Shown piece after piece: positions 7,955-16,129 of a DNA stretch of 52,718 bases. The DNA comes from Ruminococcus sp. GTDB lineage: Bacteria; Bacillota; Clostridia; Oscillospirales; Ruminococcaceae. The stretch lies in assembly GCA_014799785.1 (NCBI GenBank), contig JAAVHI010000084.1, positions 1-52,718 on the forward strand. The letters run 5' to 3'. A program made the position numbers and the translations under genes. How positions within the stretch are numbered: the stretch's first letter is position 1; each line of letters opens with the position of its first letter. The notes under the pieces are model-generated. The model ran no database searches. It saw nothing but the letters and a program-made list of their open reading frames with translations, and had not been told where the DNA came from.

Positions 7955-8782
7955 TCATATTTTCATTGTGTAGTCGTCAAGACAAACTGGAGTTTTCGGG
8001 GCTTTTCCCGCCGAAAGTATCTTTCCCAGTTCCTCAAGCTCGCCGTCCTCAAGCTTTTCGCGGACGCGTTCAAAGACCTGCTTTGCACAGCCGTCGGGAC
8101 ACCTGAGCGCAAGAGCGCGCCTGATATTGGTCTCCAGTTCCTCGCGGGAAATTTCCTCGGCGGATTCGGTGTTTTCAACGCTTTCGGGAACGTCCTCCGC
8201 TTCGGGAATATCCTCCTCAAACTTTTTAGTAACACCCGCACAGACCTGCGCGGGAACAGCCACAAAGCTCCACTCGTAAGCGTCGGAAATATCCTCCAGC
8301 GACACGAAGCACTTTTTGCCGTCGTACCGTCTGCCCTTGACATGATGACACGCCTTGACGCGCCTGTCCGTGCCGCATACGGAGCAGACCCGCCTGTCTG
8401 CCGTGCAGGAAACGGATACCTCCTTTTTAATGCCGCCGTCAATTTCGCGGATAAGGTCGGCGTTGGAACTTGTCCGTACCATGTAGGCGTACCCTTTGAG
8501 GTAAGCATACCTTTCGCCTATGGAATTTTCCCTGTCCTCCTCAATGACCTCCGTCATAAAAATGCGGGCAGTCTGGTTGCCGCCCTTGGGGTCGTGGTCG
8601 AAGATACCCGTCACGCCGATAAACTTTTCCGCCAGCTCGTCAAGGGACTTCCTTGAAAACCGCTCATTGTCGCGGTCTATCTCGTTGTCGCAGAGGGTCA
8701 CGGGAAAAATAAAAACCTCGTCGGCGGAAAGCTGCCGTCTGGTGAATTTATTAAGCTGTTCAAGCATTTCGGTATTTTCCAT
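7955..8782 (-). CDS. Prohead-protease/scaffold-like phage protein
   Basis: This 275-residue protein has an N-terminal region resembling phage prohead protease or XkdF-like proteins: CDNEIDRDNERFSRKSLDEL, then TGIFDHDPKG, GGIKKEVSVSC and LEDISDAYEWSFVAVPAQ, the last like the S78 protease strand motif. Four clustered Cys/His residues (CSVCGT...CHH) could bind zinc. The C-terminal half is acidic and helical, like a scaffold. It lies after the capsid gene, whereas the usual order is portal-protease-capsid. The start ATG 8782 follows AAAGGAG. No clear Ser-His dyad can be assigned by eye, so activity is open. Confidence 0.6.
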   Translation of the reverse strand: MENTEMLEQLNKFTRRQLSADEVFIFPVTLCDNEIDRDNERFSRKSLDELAEKFIGVTGIFDHDPKGGNQTARIFMTEVIEEDRENSIGERYAYLKGYAYMVRTSSNADLIREIDGGIKKEVSVSCTADRRVCSVCGTDRRVKACHHVKGRRYDGKKCFVSLEDISDAYEWSFVAVPAQVCAGVTKKFEEDIPEAEDVPESVENTESAEEISREELETNIRRALALRCPDGCAKQVFERVREKLEDGELEELGKILSAGKAPKTPVCLDDYTMKI

Positions 8783-8858
8783 TGTATCACTCCTTTTCAA
8801 AACGGGACGTGTTCCGTCCCCCGCCGAAGCAGGCAGAGGACGGTTCGTCCGTAAGGCT

Positions 8859-9824
8859 TTATGCGATTGTCAGTACCTTTACGGCGTCAGCGGAAATAAC
8901 GGAGAAGCCCACGTTTACCGCAACAGCCGCGCCGTCGGAAAGCTTGGAGATAAGCTTGTCCACGTCCACGGAAACCTCGCCGCCGCGGATCATTTCAAGA
9001 GCGCAAGTCTTGTCCAGACCGATAACGGCATCGTCGTCAACAGCGGGAGACACAACGATCTCCGCGCCGAAAGGAGTAACGATATTTCCGCCGCCTGTGG
9101 TAACGGTCTTGTTCATCTCGTCGAAAGCGAGAATTTTCGCAGCCGTAGCGGGAGAGCAAAGGATAACATTCATATCGCAGCTGTCGAACTTGCCCCAGAA
9201 AGCCGCAAGCGCAGCATAATTGAAAGTAGAGCCGCCTGTAACGGAGCCGCCGTTTTCGGTAAGAGCCTTCACAGCCGCGCCCTCGATAGCCTTTGCAAGC
9301 TTTGCGCCCACTGCCCTGAGAGCGGCGGCAAAAACGTCAAGTCTCTGCTGTCTTACAGCCTCGTAAGGGGCGTTGATAAGTCTGCCGTACTTTTTGAGAT
9401 CAACAACGTCCGCGGACAGCGTAATGCTGCTTTCGGGCAGGGCCGCGCCTACGGCAGTGGTTTTTGTGTACTCATCATCACCGTCGGTAAGAACTATGCC
9501 GCGGCAGTCGATGCCGTCCGTAACGCTTACAGCCGCAGTGATCTTGTTAAGGCAGCCGCTGTTGAGACCGCTCTCAACGGCGCGTCTTACAAATTCGGGG
9601 AAAAGCAGCGCGCTCTCGGCAGTCTGGAAGAACTTGTCAACCTTGTCCGCATTAACGCCGCGTACCTTGATGTCAAAGCGCTTGAGCTGACGCTCGAAAG
9701 CGTCAGCCTTGCGGAGGGCCTCGTCGGTGTAGTTCTCGGAGGGATCAACAGCCTCCAGAGCCTGGGAAAAAGTCTTGCCGGAAAGATTATAGAAACCCTT
9801 TTCGATTTTAACAGTATTATACAT
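8859..9824 (-). CDS. Major capsid protein, HK97 fold
   Basis: The 321-residue protein has the layout of an HK97-fold shell subunit. It has a helical N-arm, a conserved segment LKKYGRLINAPYEAVRQQRL leading into a long spine helix (KLAKAIEGAAVKALTEN), an A-domain core (MNVILCSPATAAKIL) and a C-terminal strand pair (GAEIVVSPAVDDDAVIGLDK). It lacks the long N-terminal delta domain, so scaffolding would have to come from the neighbouring 7955-8782 gene. Start ATG 9824 follows AAAGGAAG. Reading frame and spacing are intact. Confidence 0.75.
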   Translation of the reverse strand: MYNTVKIEKGFYNLSGKTFSQALEAVDPSENYTDEALRKADAFERQLKRFDIKVRGVNADKVDKFFQTAESALLFPEFVRRAVESGLNSGCLNKITAAVSVTDGIDCRGIVLTDGDDEYTKTTAVGAALPESSITLSADVVDLKKYGRLINAPYEAVRQQRLDVFAAALRAVGAKLAKAIEGAAVKALTENGGSVTGGSTFNYAALAAFWGKFDSCDMNVILCSPATAAKILAFDEMNKTVTTGGGNIVTPFGAEIVVSPAVDDDAVIGLDKTCALEMIRGGEVSVDVDKLISKLSDGAAVAVNVGFSVISADAVKVLTIA

Positions 9825-9846
9825 ATCGTATTACTTCCTTTCTAAA

Positions 9847-11019
9847 TTACAAATCGTTGTTTTCGAGCTTACGTTCCAGAACAGCCGCCTGAGCGTTGTG
9901 AAGCCTTGCCTCCGCAAGAACGGCTTCGTCCTGAAGATTGATGTTGTCCCATTCCACGGACACCGTGCCGCTGCCGCCCAGAAGCTCCAGCCACGTGCCG
10001 CAGATGTGCCTTATCACAGGCGTAAGCTGCCTGCGGTAGTATTCAAGCTCCGACGTGAGAATGTCCGCCTGCTGTGAGGACATTCTCTCCGTGGACGACC
10101 ACGTAAGTCCCAGCAGAAACGGCGGTACAGACAGCTTTGCAACTATCTGCTCCAGAAGCTGACGGACAGGTATCTCCGTGTCGATTATCTGGTTATCCGC
10201 GCCGATAACCTTGATATCCACATCACCCACCGCCACAAAGTCACGGACTTCGCCGCAGCGCATTGCGTTCATGCCGTCGCTCCACTCCTTGGCGATCTGC
10301 TGAGCGCGTTCCTTGGCGAAAGCCATCTCGCCGCTGTCCGAGGGCTTGTAGGTAACGGCATACCGCACGTTTCCCACACGGTCAAAGTTCTGACCGATAC
10401 ACTCATACACCCTCATCAGCACCGCCGAAATACAGGGCAGCCCCCGCAGCACCGACTGACCGTCAGGACAGCGCGCCGAGGGATTAAGCGTGCTGTACAC
10501 TGCAAACCGCGGATTTTCCACAGGAATCCATTTTTTTCCATCAAGCTTGTAGTAAAGCCTGTCGCAGGGATTTTCCCCCGCCCTGCAAAGAAACTTATCC
10601 GCGCCTATGGGAGCAATTCCAAGCACATTGCCTGTGTCGGGATCGACTATCATCTCTCCCGCCGCCGAGCCGTAGGTGAGCAGACTGTCCAGAAACGCGT
10701 CCGTGAAAGCATACAGGGACTTTCCTCCCGTGCCCACGGGGACTTCCTCCGCGAACCTGTCAAGCTCCTCCTGCCACCGCGGGTCGGAGCATTTCACCTT
10801 AAAGCCGCCCGTGAGCCGTATGATCTTCTGCAAAGCCGCGTCCACAATGGGAACGGAGTACCGCAGATTGTCATAAAGCCTGTGCTCCTCAACCCCCGAC
10901 GGCTGAAGCGTAAGCAGATTTACCCCGCCCGCGGAGAACCGTCCGCTTGATACCGCCGAATCGGAAAAGTTCATGCTAAGATCAGCCCTGTGGCTCATGA
11001 GCCTTTTGATAACGTTCAT
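9847..11019 (-). CDS. Phage portal protein
   Basis: The 390-residue protein sits between the large terminase and capsid genes, the usual portal position. Sequence features fit: an N-terminal RYSVPIVDAALQKIIRLTGG helix, a central domain with DPDTGNVLGIAPIGADKF, and a C-terminal stem/crown region (LLEQIVAKLSVPPFLLGLTW, then SELEYYRRQLTPVIRHIC). The portal ring forms the DNA entry channel and binds the terminase motor. Start ATG 11019 follows GAAAGGAGAG. The protein is somewhat short for the family (often 400-500 residues) but has no internal break. Confidence 0.78.
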   Translation of the reverse strand: MNVIKRLMSHRADLSMNFSDSAVSSGRFSAGGVNLLTLQPSGVEEHRLYDNLRYSVPIVDAALQKIIRLTGGFKVKCSDPRWQEELDRFAEEVPVGTGGKSLYAFTDAFLDSLLTYGSAAGEMIVDPDTGNVLGIAPIGADKFLCRAGENPCDRLYYKLDGKKWIPVENPRFAVYSTLNPSARCPDGQSVLRGLPCISAVLMRVYECIGQNFDRVGNVRYAVTYKPSDSGEMAFAKERAQQIAKEWSDGMNAMRCGEVRDFVAVGDVDIKVIGADNQIIDTEIPVRQLLEQIVAKLSVPPFLLGLTWSSTERMSSQQADILTSELEYYRRQLTPVIRHICGTWLELLGGSGTVSVEWDNINLQDEAVLAEARLHNAQAAVLERKLENNDL

Positions 11020-11053
11020 TATTTCTCTCCTTTCTGTAATATTTTAGCGATTT

Positions 11054-12310
11054 TCAACTTCGGGTAACAGTACCCGCCCAAAAGCCGCCGCTGTCCTCAC
11101 GGAAAAAGGCGCTGGTCACAAAATAGCGCATATCGTCCATAGCATGGTCGTTTTCCTTGATGGGAACATCACCGCCGCGGCTTTCGTCCCAGCGGTACAA
11201 AGAAAACTCCCTGAGAATGTCCGTACAGCTCTCGCCGAACATAAGCCTGCCGTCCCGCAAAGCGTCGGAACACCGCCTTATGCCCGAGACCACGTCGTTT
11301 TTCGCGGGAATAACGGGAAACTCCCCATGACGGCGGATGCATTCAATAAACGAAGCCGCCGACGGGTCAACGATAACGCCCAGCACCCGCCTGCCGCCTA
11401 TGAGCCCGCGAAGCCCCTCGTAATGCTCCTCGTCAGTACGGGACATTCCCTCCCGCTTTGAGCTGTAGTAATATTCGTTTATTCTGTACCAGACCTCTCC
11501 GCATTTGCCCCAAAGCCCGAAGGAAGACGGGTTCACCGTGCCGTAATCGCAGGATACCGCATACTTCTCAAAGCTTTCGGGAAGCGGCTTTGCAACGTGC
11601 TTTTCCTCCGAGAACATAGGGTACACCAGACCCTCGGCGGCGACCCATTTCCCCAGAATGAACCTTTCGTAGAAAACGCCGGAATAAAGCCGTCTGTACC
11701 GTTCCCTCACCTCGTCCGAAAGAGAAGGGTTGTCGTCCATGGTGAAGTGGAGGTACAGCGTGTTTTTCTCCCGCGCTTTCAAAATCCATTCCCGATAGAA
11801 CCAGTGGTACGGGTAGGAGGGATTGCAGCTGAACCAAAGCTTTGAGTTTTCCACCGAGCACCTTGCGATCGCCTGCTCCACAAAGGAGCGGGGCATGAGA
11901 GCAACCTCGTCCAGAAGCGCGCCGCAAAGGGTTATGCCCTGAATGAGAGCGGCGGAGCTTTCGTCACGTCCACCGAAAAAGTAGAAGCGGTTTGTCCTGC
12001 CGCCCGCGCTTATATCGGCATAGCCGCCGCTGACCTTTTCCGCGCAGGAAAAGCCAAGTCCCCGCAAAGCGGACAAAAGCGGCGCCGCAAGATTTCTCTT
12101 TACGGACGTTATGGTCTTTCCGCATATCGCGAAGCAGCCGCCGTTAAAATTAGCCGTCGCCCAAGCCGCAAAGGAAAGGGACATACACAGGGTCTTGCCG
12201 CTTCTGACAGCGCCGTCGCAGATTATGGCGTCGCATTTTTTGTACCCCTCCGACTTCCACCATGTGAGAACGGTTTTCTGCTTTGCCGAGAAACGCTTGA
12301 ATTTAGCCAA
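11054..12310 (-). CDS. Phage terminase large subunit (PBSX/Terminase_3 type)
   Basis: This is the ATPase-nuclease motor that packages DNA into the prohead. The 418-residue protein starts KRFSAKQKTVLTWW and has the Walker A CDGAVRSGKT and Walker B region GALLDEVAL. The C-terminal nuclease domain shows acidic positions in VSCDYGTVNPSSFGLW, VIVDPSAASF and a late NDHAMDDMRYF. These match the PBSX XtmB class. I choose the TTG at 12310 because AAGGAG lies 9 nt upstream and family members start there. A GTG at 12376 overlapping the previous stop (GTGA) is the alternative. The gene appears intact and both active centres look complete. Confidence 0.88.
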   Translation of the reverse strand: MAKFKRFSAKQKTVLTWWKSEGYKKCDAIICDGAVRSGKTLCMSLSFAAWATANFNGGCFAICGKTITSVKRNLAAPLLSALRGLGFSCAEKVSGGYADISAGGRTNRFYFFGGRDESSAALIQGITLCGALLDEVALMPRSFVEQAIARCSVENSKLWFSCNPSYPYHWFYREWILKAREKNTLYLHFTMDDNPSLSDEVRERYRRLYSGVFYERFILGKWVAAEGLVYPMFSEEKHVAKPLPESFEKYAVSCDYGTVNPSSFGLWGKCGEVWYRINEYYYSSKREGMSRTDEEHYEGLRGLIGGRRVLGVIVDPSAASFIECIRRHGEFPVIPAKNDVVSGIRRCSDALRDGRLMFGESCTDILREFSLYRWDESRGGDVPIKENDHAMDDMRYFVTSAFFREDSGGFWAGTVTRS

Positions 12311-12372
12311 ACAAACACACTCCTTTTTCAGATTACCGCGGACAGAGGTTACAGCGCTGTCCTGTTTCGCGG

Positions 12373-12930
12373 TCACTCCGCGGACGGCTCACCACCGTTT
12401 TGCGGGAACTCTGCAAGCTGAGGTTCAGCCTGCTGTGACTCAGACTGCTGAGATTCAGCCGCCCTGCCGATCGCGTCGAAAAAGCTCTGAGCCGCGCCGT
12501 CGGAAGCCCTGCCGTTGCGTATCTCGTTAAGCTTTTCAATGGCTTTGAGCCTGTCCGCGAATTTTATCTCGCACACACCCTTGCCGAATTTAAGCTCCGA
12601 CACGTTGTAAAGATCGAGCCCGCGGATATCCTCCTCGGTAAGGGTTTCGGGGTCGGCTCGCGCCAGAATGACCGCGTCGTTTATGCGGCCGCTGATGAGC
12701 CTGTCCAGAGACTCCTCCACCTTGTCAGCGCCTTTTGCGGCAAATCTTTTTTCCGTAAGGGAAAGATTTGTCACAAATTCCATTGCCAGCGGGTGTTCGA
12801 GAATTTTCAGCCCCTCGTCCAAAGCCCTGTCGGGGGGAATACCGCACAGCGCGGCGGACTCCTCAATACTTCCCGTTTTCATATAGCCGCACAGAAATCT
12901 TTTCTGATTTCTTGTAAGAGCTGCGGACAT
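12373..12930 (-). CDS. Phage terminase small subunit
   Basis: This is a 185-residue DNA-recognition partner of the terminase. The N-terminal helix-turn-helix (LTRNQKRFLCGYMKTGSIEESAALCGI) is typical of terminase small subunits. A central helical oligomerisation part follows, and a Gln/Glu-rich tail (ESQQSESQQAEPQ) carries short repeats. The start ATG 12930 has a near-perfect AAAGGAGGTGA site. It is the first gene of the nine-gene operon. Confidence 0.8.
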   Translation of the reverse strand: MSAALTRNQKRFLCGYMKTGSIEESAALCGIPPDRALDEGLKILEHPLAMEFVTNLSLTEKRFAAKGADKVEESLDRLISGRINDAVILARADPETLTEEDIRGLDLYNVSELKFGKGVCEIKFADRLKAIEKLNEIRNGRASDGAAQSFFDAIGRAAESQQSESQQAEPQLAEFPQNGGEPSAE

Positions 12931-13027
12931 CGGTTCACCTCCTTTCCGAAAAATGTCCCACGGAACACTCGGCGCGAAATGTTCTGATGAAAAACATCTT
13001 TCACTATAAGGCTCAAAAACGCAAAAA

Positions 13028-13047
13028 GTTGCACGCGGACGTGCAAC
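13028..13047 (-). promoter_or_regulatory. Hairpin upstream of the phage cassette (operator or attenuator)
   Basis: GTTGCACG TCCG CGTGCAAC on the minus strand is a perfect 8 bp stem followed by TTTTT. A half-site, CACGTGCAA, recurs at about 13100-13110. It lies about 100 nt upstream of the small terminase gene with no gene between, so it could be an operator or an intrinsic attenuator. No convincing -10/-35 pair for the cassette could be placed. Confidence 0.5.
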
Positions 13048-13142
13048 TATCAAAAAAATATTTTTTTATTTTCGGACATTTCGGCATTTCACACAATTAC
13101 CACGTGCAATTTTCAGGCAGTACGCACAACAAAAACCACCCA

Positions 13143-13248
13143 AAAGGCTGAGCCTTTACCCTTGCCGCCGTCTATAGAGATGACGGCAAATTTTATTTCC
13201 GAGACGAGAAAAAGCTTCTGTATCGACATTGCACGAAAGTCCGCATTA
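13143..13248 (+). repeat. Dispersed repeat, family B, copy 2
   Basis: The same block order as copy 1: AAAGGCTGAGCCTTTACCC, TGCCGCCGTCTATAG, a variable middle, GAGACGAGAAAAAGC, then CTTCTGTATCGACATTGC and ACGAAAG. Here the element is free-standing, between the phage cassette and the TetR promoter, and does not overlap a gene. Confidence 0.8.
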
Positions 13249-13310
13249 TTACTATGTGAAAGTTAAGTGAAAATTATGTGATAAATTAGAAAAAAACGCA
13301 ATCAAACCAA

Positions 13311-13339
13311 TTGACAAACCGCCCCACTTCTATTATAAT
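13311..13339 (+). promoter_or_regulatory. Consensus promoter of the TetR-CPBP operon
   Basis: TTGACA at 13311-13316, a 17 bp spacer, TATAAT at 13334-13339. The operator array begins at the -10 box. Confidence 0.85.
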
Positions 13340-13381
13340 TCAAGTTATATAATTCAAATTATATAATTCGAGTTATAATAA
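13338..13381 (+). promoter_or_regulatory. Triple 14-bp operator repeat over the transcription start
   Basis: Three tandem near-identical units, AATTCAAGTTATAT, AATTCAAATTATAT and AATTCGAGTTATAA, follow the -10 box directly. The central part, ATATAATTCAAATTATAT, is an almost perfect palindrome. Such a site downstream of -10 fits self-repression by the TetR-type product of the next gene. Confidence 0.75.
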
Positions 13382-13397
13382 AAACAGGAGGATAAAA

Positions 13398-13964
13398 ATG
13401 CCAAAAGCAAGGATAACAAAAGAAATGGTAATAGACGCCGCATTCGAGGTGGCAAGAGCCATGGGCGCGGAAAACGTCAACGCCCGAACCGTCTCGGAGA
13501 AGCTGGAGTGTTCCACCCAGCCCGTCATGTACCATTTCGCAAAAATCGAGGAAATGAAAAGAGCCGTGTACGAAAAAGCCGACGCTTTCCACACGGAGTA
13601 CCTTATGACCATTGACTCCGCTAAAGGCGTTATGCTGAGTATCGGACTGAACTATATCCGCTTTGCCATAAGAGAACCAAACCTGTTCCGTTTCCTTTTC
13701 CAGTCGGGCTTTGCGGCGGGAAACAGCCTGCTTGAAATGATAGACGCCGAAGAACTGCTGCCTGTCCTGTCCGCAATGCAGGGAGCAATGGGAATAACTT
13801 TGGAGCAGACCAAAGAGGTTTTCCTGACCATAGCAATGTTTGCCCACGGCTACGCAAGCATTATAGCAAACAACTCGCTGGAGTACGACGAAGCCGTCGT
13901 TGCCGCACATTTGGAACGCGCCTACCACGGTGCGGTCTTAGCCATAAAGGAGGAAATAAAATGA
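13398..13964 (+). CDS. TetR/AcrR-family transcriptional regulator
   Basis: The 188-residue protein has the TetR N-terminal helix-turn-helix (KEMVIDAAFEVARAMG, NARTVSEKLECSTQPVMYHF, then KIEEMKRAVYEKADAF) and a helical ligand-binding C-terminal domain. The recognition helix (STQPVMYHF) replaces the usual GxYxHF with a P-V-M-Y-H-F form. It probably represses its own operon through the 14-bp repeats just upstream. Start ATG 13398 follows an AGGAGG site. It overlaps the downstream protease gene by 4 nt (ATGA), so the two are co-translated. Confidence 0.9.
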   Translation: MPKARITKEMVIDAAFEVARAMGAENVNARTVSEKLECSTQPVMYHFAKIEEMKRAVYEKADAFHTEYLMTIDSAKGVMLSIGLNYIRFAIREPNLFRFLFQSGFAAGNSLLEMIDAEELLPVLSAMQGAMGITLEQTKEVFLTIAMFAHGYASIIANNSLEYDEAVVAAHLERAYHGAVLAIKEEIK

Positions 13965-14680
13965 AAAAATTATACGATAAAAACGAATTATGGTTCGCGC
14001 TGATATGGATATTTATTTACTGCGGCGTGACCATACCCATAAGGGGCAATTTAGGCGACGAGAGCATATTTATGCTTCTGGGACTTTTACTTATAGCCGC
14101 GTGTATCTTTGCTTTTGTAAAAAAGTACCGTCTGGAAGAAAAGTACGGACTTGTTAAGTGGCAGGGCAAAGCCTCCGATTACTGGTTTTTCATACCGATG
14201 CTTATACTTATGACAGGCAACCTGTGGCGGGGATTTGCTCTGGCGTACAGCGGCGTTTCGCAGATTTTCGCGGTGCTTTCCATGCTGCTTGTCGGCTTTA
14301 TCGAGGAAATGCTTTTCCGCGGCTTCCTGTTCCGTATCCTGCTGAAAAAGGACCCTGCTCCCGTGGCAATTACGATCACCGCCGTGACCTTCGGCATAGG
14401 ACACATAGTCAATCTTTTAGCGGGTCAGGCAAGCCTTGAAACGGTAATTCAGGTGCTTTTTGCCGTTGCGTGGGGATACATTTTAACGTTCGTATTTTAT
14501 AAATCCGGCAGCCTGCTGGTATGCATTGCAGTACATAGTCTGGTGGACGCTTTTTCAGTGTTTGCGGGCGAGAATATTACCATGGAATGGGTATATTTTG
14601 GCGCGACTATCCTTATCGCCGTTATATACTGCCTGTACCTGAGCCGCAAACCCGCCGCACTGAAAAAGTCATACGAATAA
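13961..14680 (+). CDS. CPBP-family intramembrane metalloprotease (Abi)
   Basis: This 239-residue polytopic membrane protein has about eight hydrophobic segments. It carries the CPBP/Abi signatures: FIEEMLFRGF with Glu115, Glu116 and Arg120, then FGIGH (His148), and a third motif HSLVDAF near the C-terminus. Family members include Rce1-like prenyl-protein proteases and bacteriocin self-immunity proteins. With a TetR regulator as its only operon partner, a role in immunity to an antimicrobial peptide or in membrane stress is plausible but not shown. No peptide substrate gene is visible nearby. Confidence 0.88.
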   Translation: MKKLYDKNELWFALIWIFIYCGVTIPIRGNLGDESIFMLLGLLLIAACIFAFVKKYRLEEKYGLVKWQGKASDYWFFIPMLILMTGNLWRGFALAYSGVSQIFAVLSMLLVGFIEEMLFRGFLFRILLKKDPAPVAITITAVTFGIGHIVNLLAGQASLETVIQVLFAVAWGYILTFVFYKSGSLLVCIAVHSLVDAFSVFAGENITMEWVYFGATILIAVIYCLYLSRKPAALKKSYE

Positions 14681-14695
14681 TTTTCCACACACAAA

Positions 14696-14732
14696 AAAGA
14701 GGACAGAGCCATTAAAACGCTCTGTCCTCTTT
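14696..14732. terminator. Bidirectional terminator after the CPBP gene
   Basis: The stem AAGAGGACAGAGC / GCTCTGTCCTCTT has 13 bp with a 9-nt loop and flanking A/T runs. It serves the CPBP operon and could stop the converging SGNH transcript. Confidence 0.85.
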
Positions 14733-14774
14733 GATATTTATATAGTATTCAAATTGCCCGAGGGGACTTCCCGC

Positions 14775-16079
14775 TTATGACACCATAAGTCCGAGAATGG
14801 TAATACCCTTGTCCTCGCTGCCCTCGGCAGGTCTGATCTCGATATTGTGAGCGGCAACCTCGTTTGTAAGCGTTATCTGCTTGGTGTTGCCGTAATTTCC
14901 CCAGCCGCCCGTGAAGTCGGCTTCAAGCTTGCCCTTGCGCTCGCCGTCAACATAGACCTCGTAAGTGCCGCTTTTGCCGTCGGTGGTACACAGGAAGAAT
15001 ACGCCGAAATTCCTGCACTCAACGTCAAAGGTAAGACTTCCGCCCGCTTCGGTTTTCCAGTTGTTGTGGAACTGGTCATATATAGTCTTGTCCACAACCT
15101 CGAAGCCCTCGGAGGATGTCGCCGTGATATCCGCCGCGCTGAGCATTTTTGCGTTCGCGAAATAATCCTTTGTGGGACCCTCCGCAGCAAAAGCAGACGG
15201 CTCTTCGGTGATCTCGTCAAGACTGTCGTAAACGCCGTCCAGATAGCGTGAAACTATCTGACCGATAATGTCGTGACCCGCATCGTTGGGGTGGATATTG
15301 TCGGGGGAAATGTCTCTCCACACAAGATTTCCCGCCGCAACCTCGGGATAAACCGCGTCGTGATAGCTGAGCATAGGCAGATCGTAAGCCGCGCCTATCT
15401 CCTTGTGAACGTCCTGCAAGCTTGTGCCGTCCTCCATGGTGGTGAACAGAAGCATTACCGCAGGATTGCTGTCGCAGGACAAAATTTTTCTGACAAGGCT
15501 GTCGTAGGAGTACCTGTTCATGGTCTTGTCCGTGTCGTTTACGGAGAACTCCACAATGACCGCGTCGGGCTTGTAGGACAGCAGCTGCTCGTCCACACGG
15601 TGAACGCCCAGATAGCTGTTAGTACCACCGATACCCGCGTTCACGAAGTTTATGTTCGCGTCGGGGAACTTAGTCAGCCACCAGTTATAGAACAGCGAAG
15701 CATAGCAGTTTGACGTGGAGGAAGCGGAGCTTCCCTGCGTGATAGAGCCGCCGATAACGCCGACGGTAACCTCTTCGCCGTTCATCGCCTTCTTCATCGC
15801 ATGAGCAAGCCTTGCTTTGTTGCCCTCGTTCATAACAGCTCTGCCGTACATTTTATCCGACACTCCCTCTTCAAGATTTACTGGTACTCCCGCTTCAGCC
15901 TCGTTGGGATTCGCCGCAGCCGTAACCGCAACAGGCGTGTTTTCCGAAGCACTTTCGGAAACGCTCTGCGTAGCGTCTCCAACCTCTGCGGGAGCGCTTT
16001 TGCAGGAGGTGAGCATAGCGGCGCACATTGCGGCCGCCGCGATCGCGGACATACTTTTTTTGATCTTCAATATCATCAT
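14775..16079 (-). CDS. SGNH/GDSL hydrolase lipoprotein, probable carbohydrate esterase
   Basis: This is a surface lipoprotein: the signal peptide ends in the lipobox AAMLTSC (Cys26). The SGNH hydrolase domain has block I GGSITQG (nucleophile Ser112), block II GIGGTNSYLG, block III VEFSVND and block V DNIHPNDAGH with the catalytic Asp-His. A C-terminal beta-sandwich of about 110 residues follows, resembling carbohydrate-binding or jelly-roll modules of such esterases. It is the second gene of a two-gene unit after a GH9 enzyme (51 nt gap), so removal of acetyl groups from plant polysaccharide is likely. The start may be the ATG at 16079 or a nearby TTG at 16070, better spaced from AAGGA; both give a working signal peptide. 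Confidence 0.82.
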   Translation of the reverse strand: MMILKIKKSMSAIAAAAMCAAMLTSCKSAPAEVGDATQSVSESASENTPVAVTAAANPNEAEAGVPVNLEEGVSDKMYGRAVMNEGNKARLAHAMKKAMNGEEVTVGVIGGSITQGSSASSTSNCYASLFYNWWLTKFPDANINFVNAGIGGTNSYLGVHRVDEQLLSYKPDAVIVEFSVNDTDKTMNRYSYDSLVRKILSCDSNPAVMLLFTTMEDGTSLQDVHKEIGAAYDLPMLSYHDAVYPEVAAGNLVWRDISPDNIHPNDAGHDIIGQIVSRYLDGVYDSLDEITEEPSAFAAEGPTKDYFANAKMLSAADITATSSEGFEVVDKTIYDQFHNNWKTEAGGSLTFDVECRNFGVFFLCTTDGKSGTYEVYVDGERKGKLEADFTGGWGNYGNTKQITLTNEVAAHNIEIRPAEGSEDKGITILGLMVS

Positions 16080-16129
16080 TCCTTTTTTATAGTATCAAAT
16101 TTATTTTCGCTTTACTAAAGCGTTTCGCT

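Noticed and set aside
5610..13250. tRNA-Val as attachment site of the phage cassette
   Set aside because: The cassette lies upstream of the tRNA's 5' end, no copy of the tRNA 3' end is seen at the far side near 13100-13250, and there is no integrase.
13338..13381. Repeats taken as a CRISPR array
   Set aside because: The units are only 14 bp, directly adjoin each other with no spacers and sit over a transcription start, so they are an operator.
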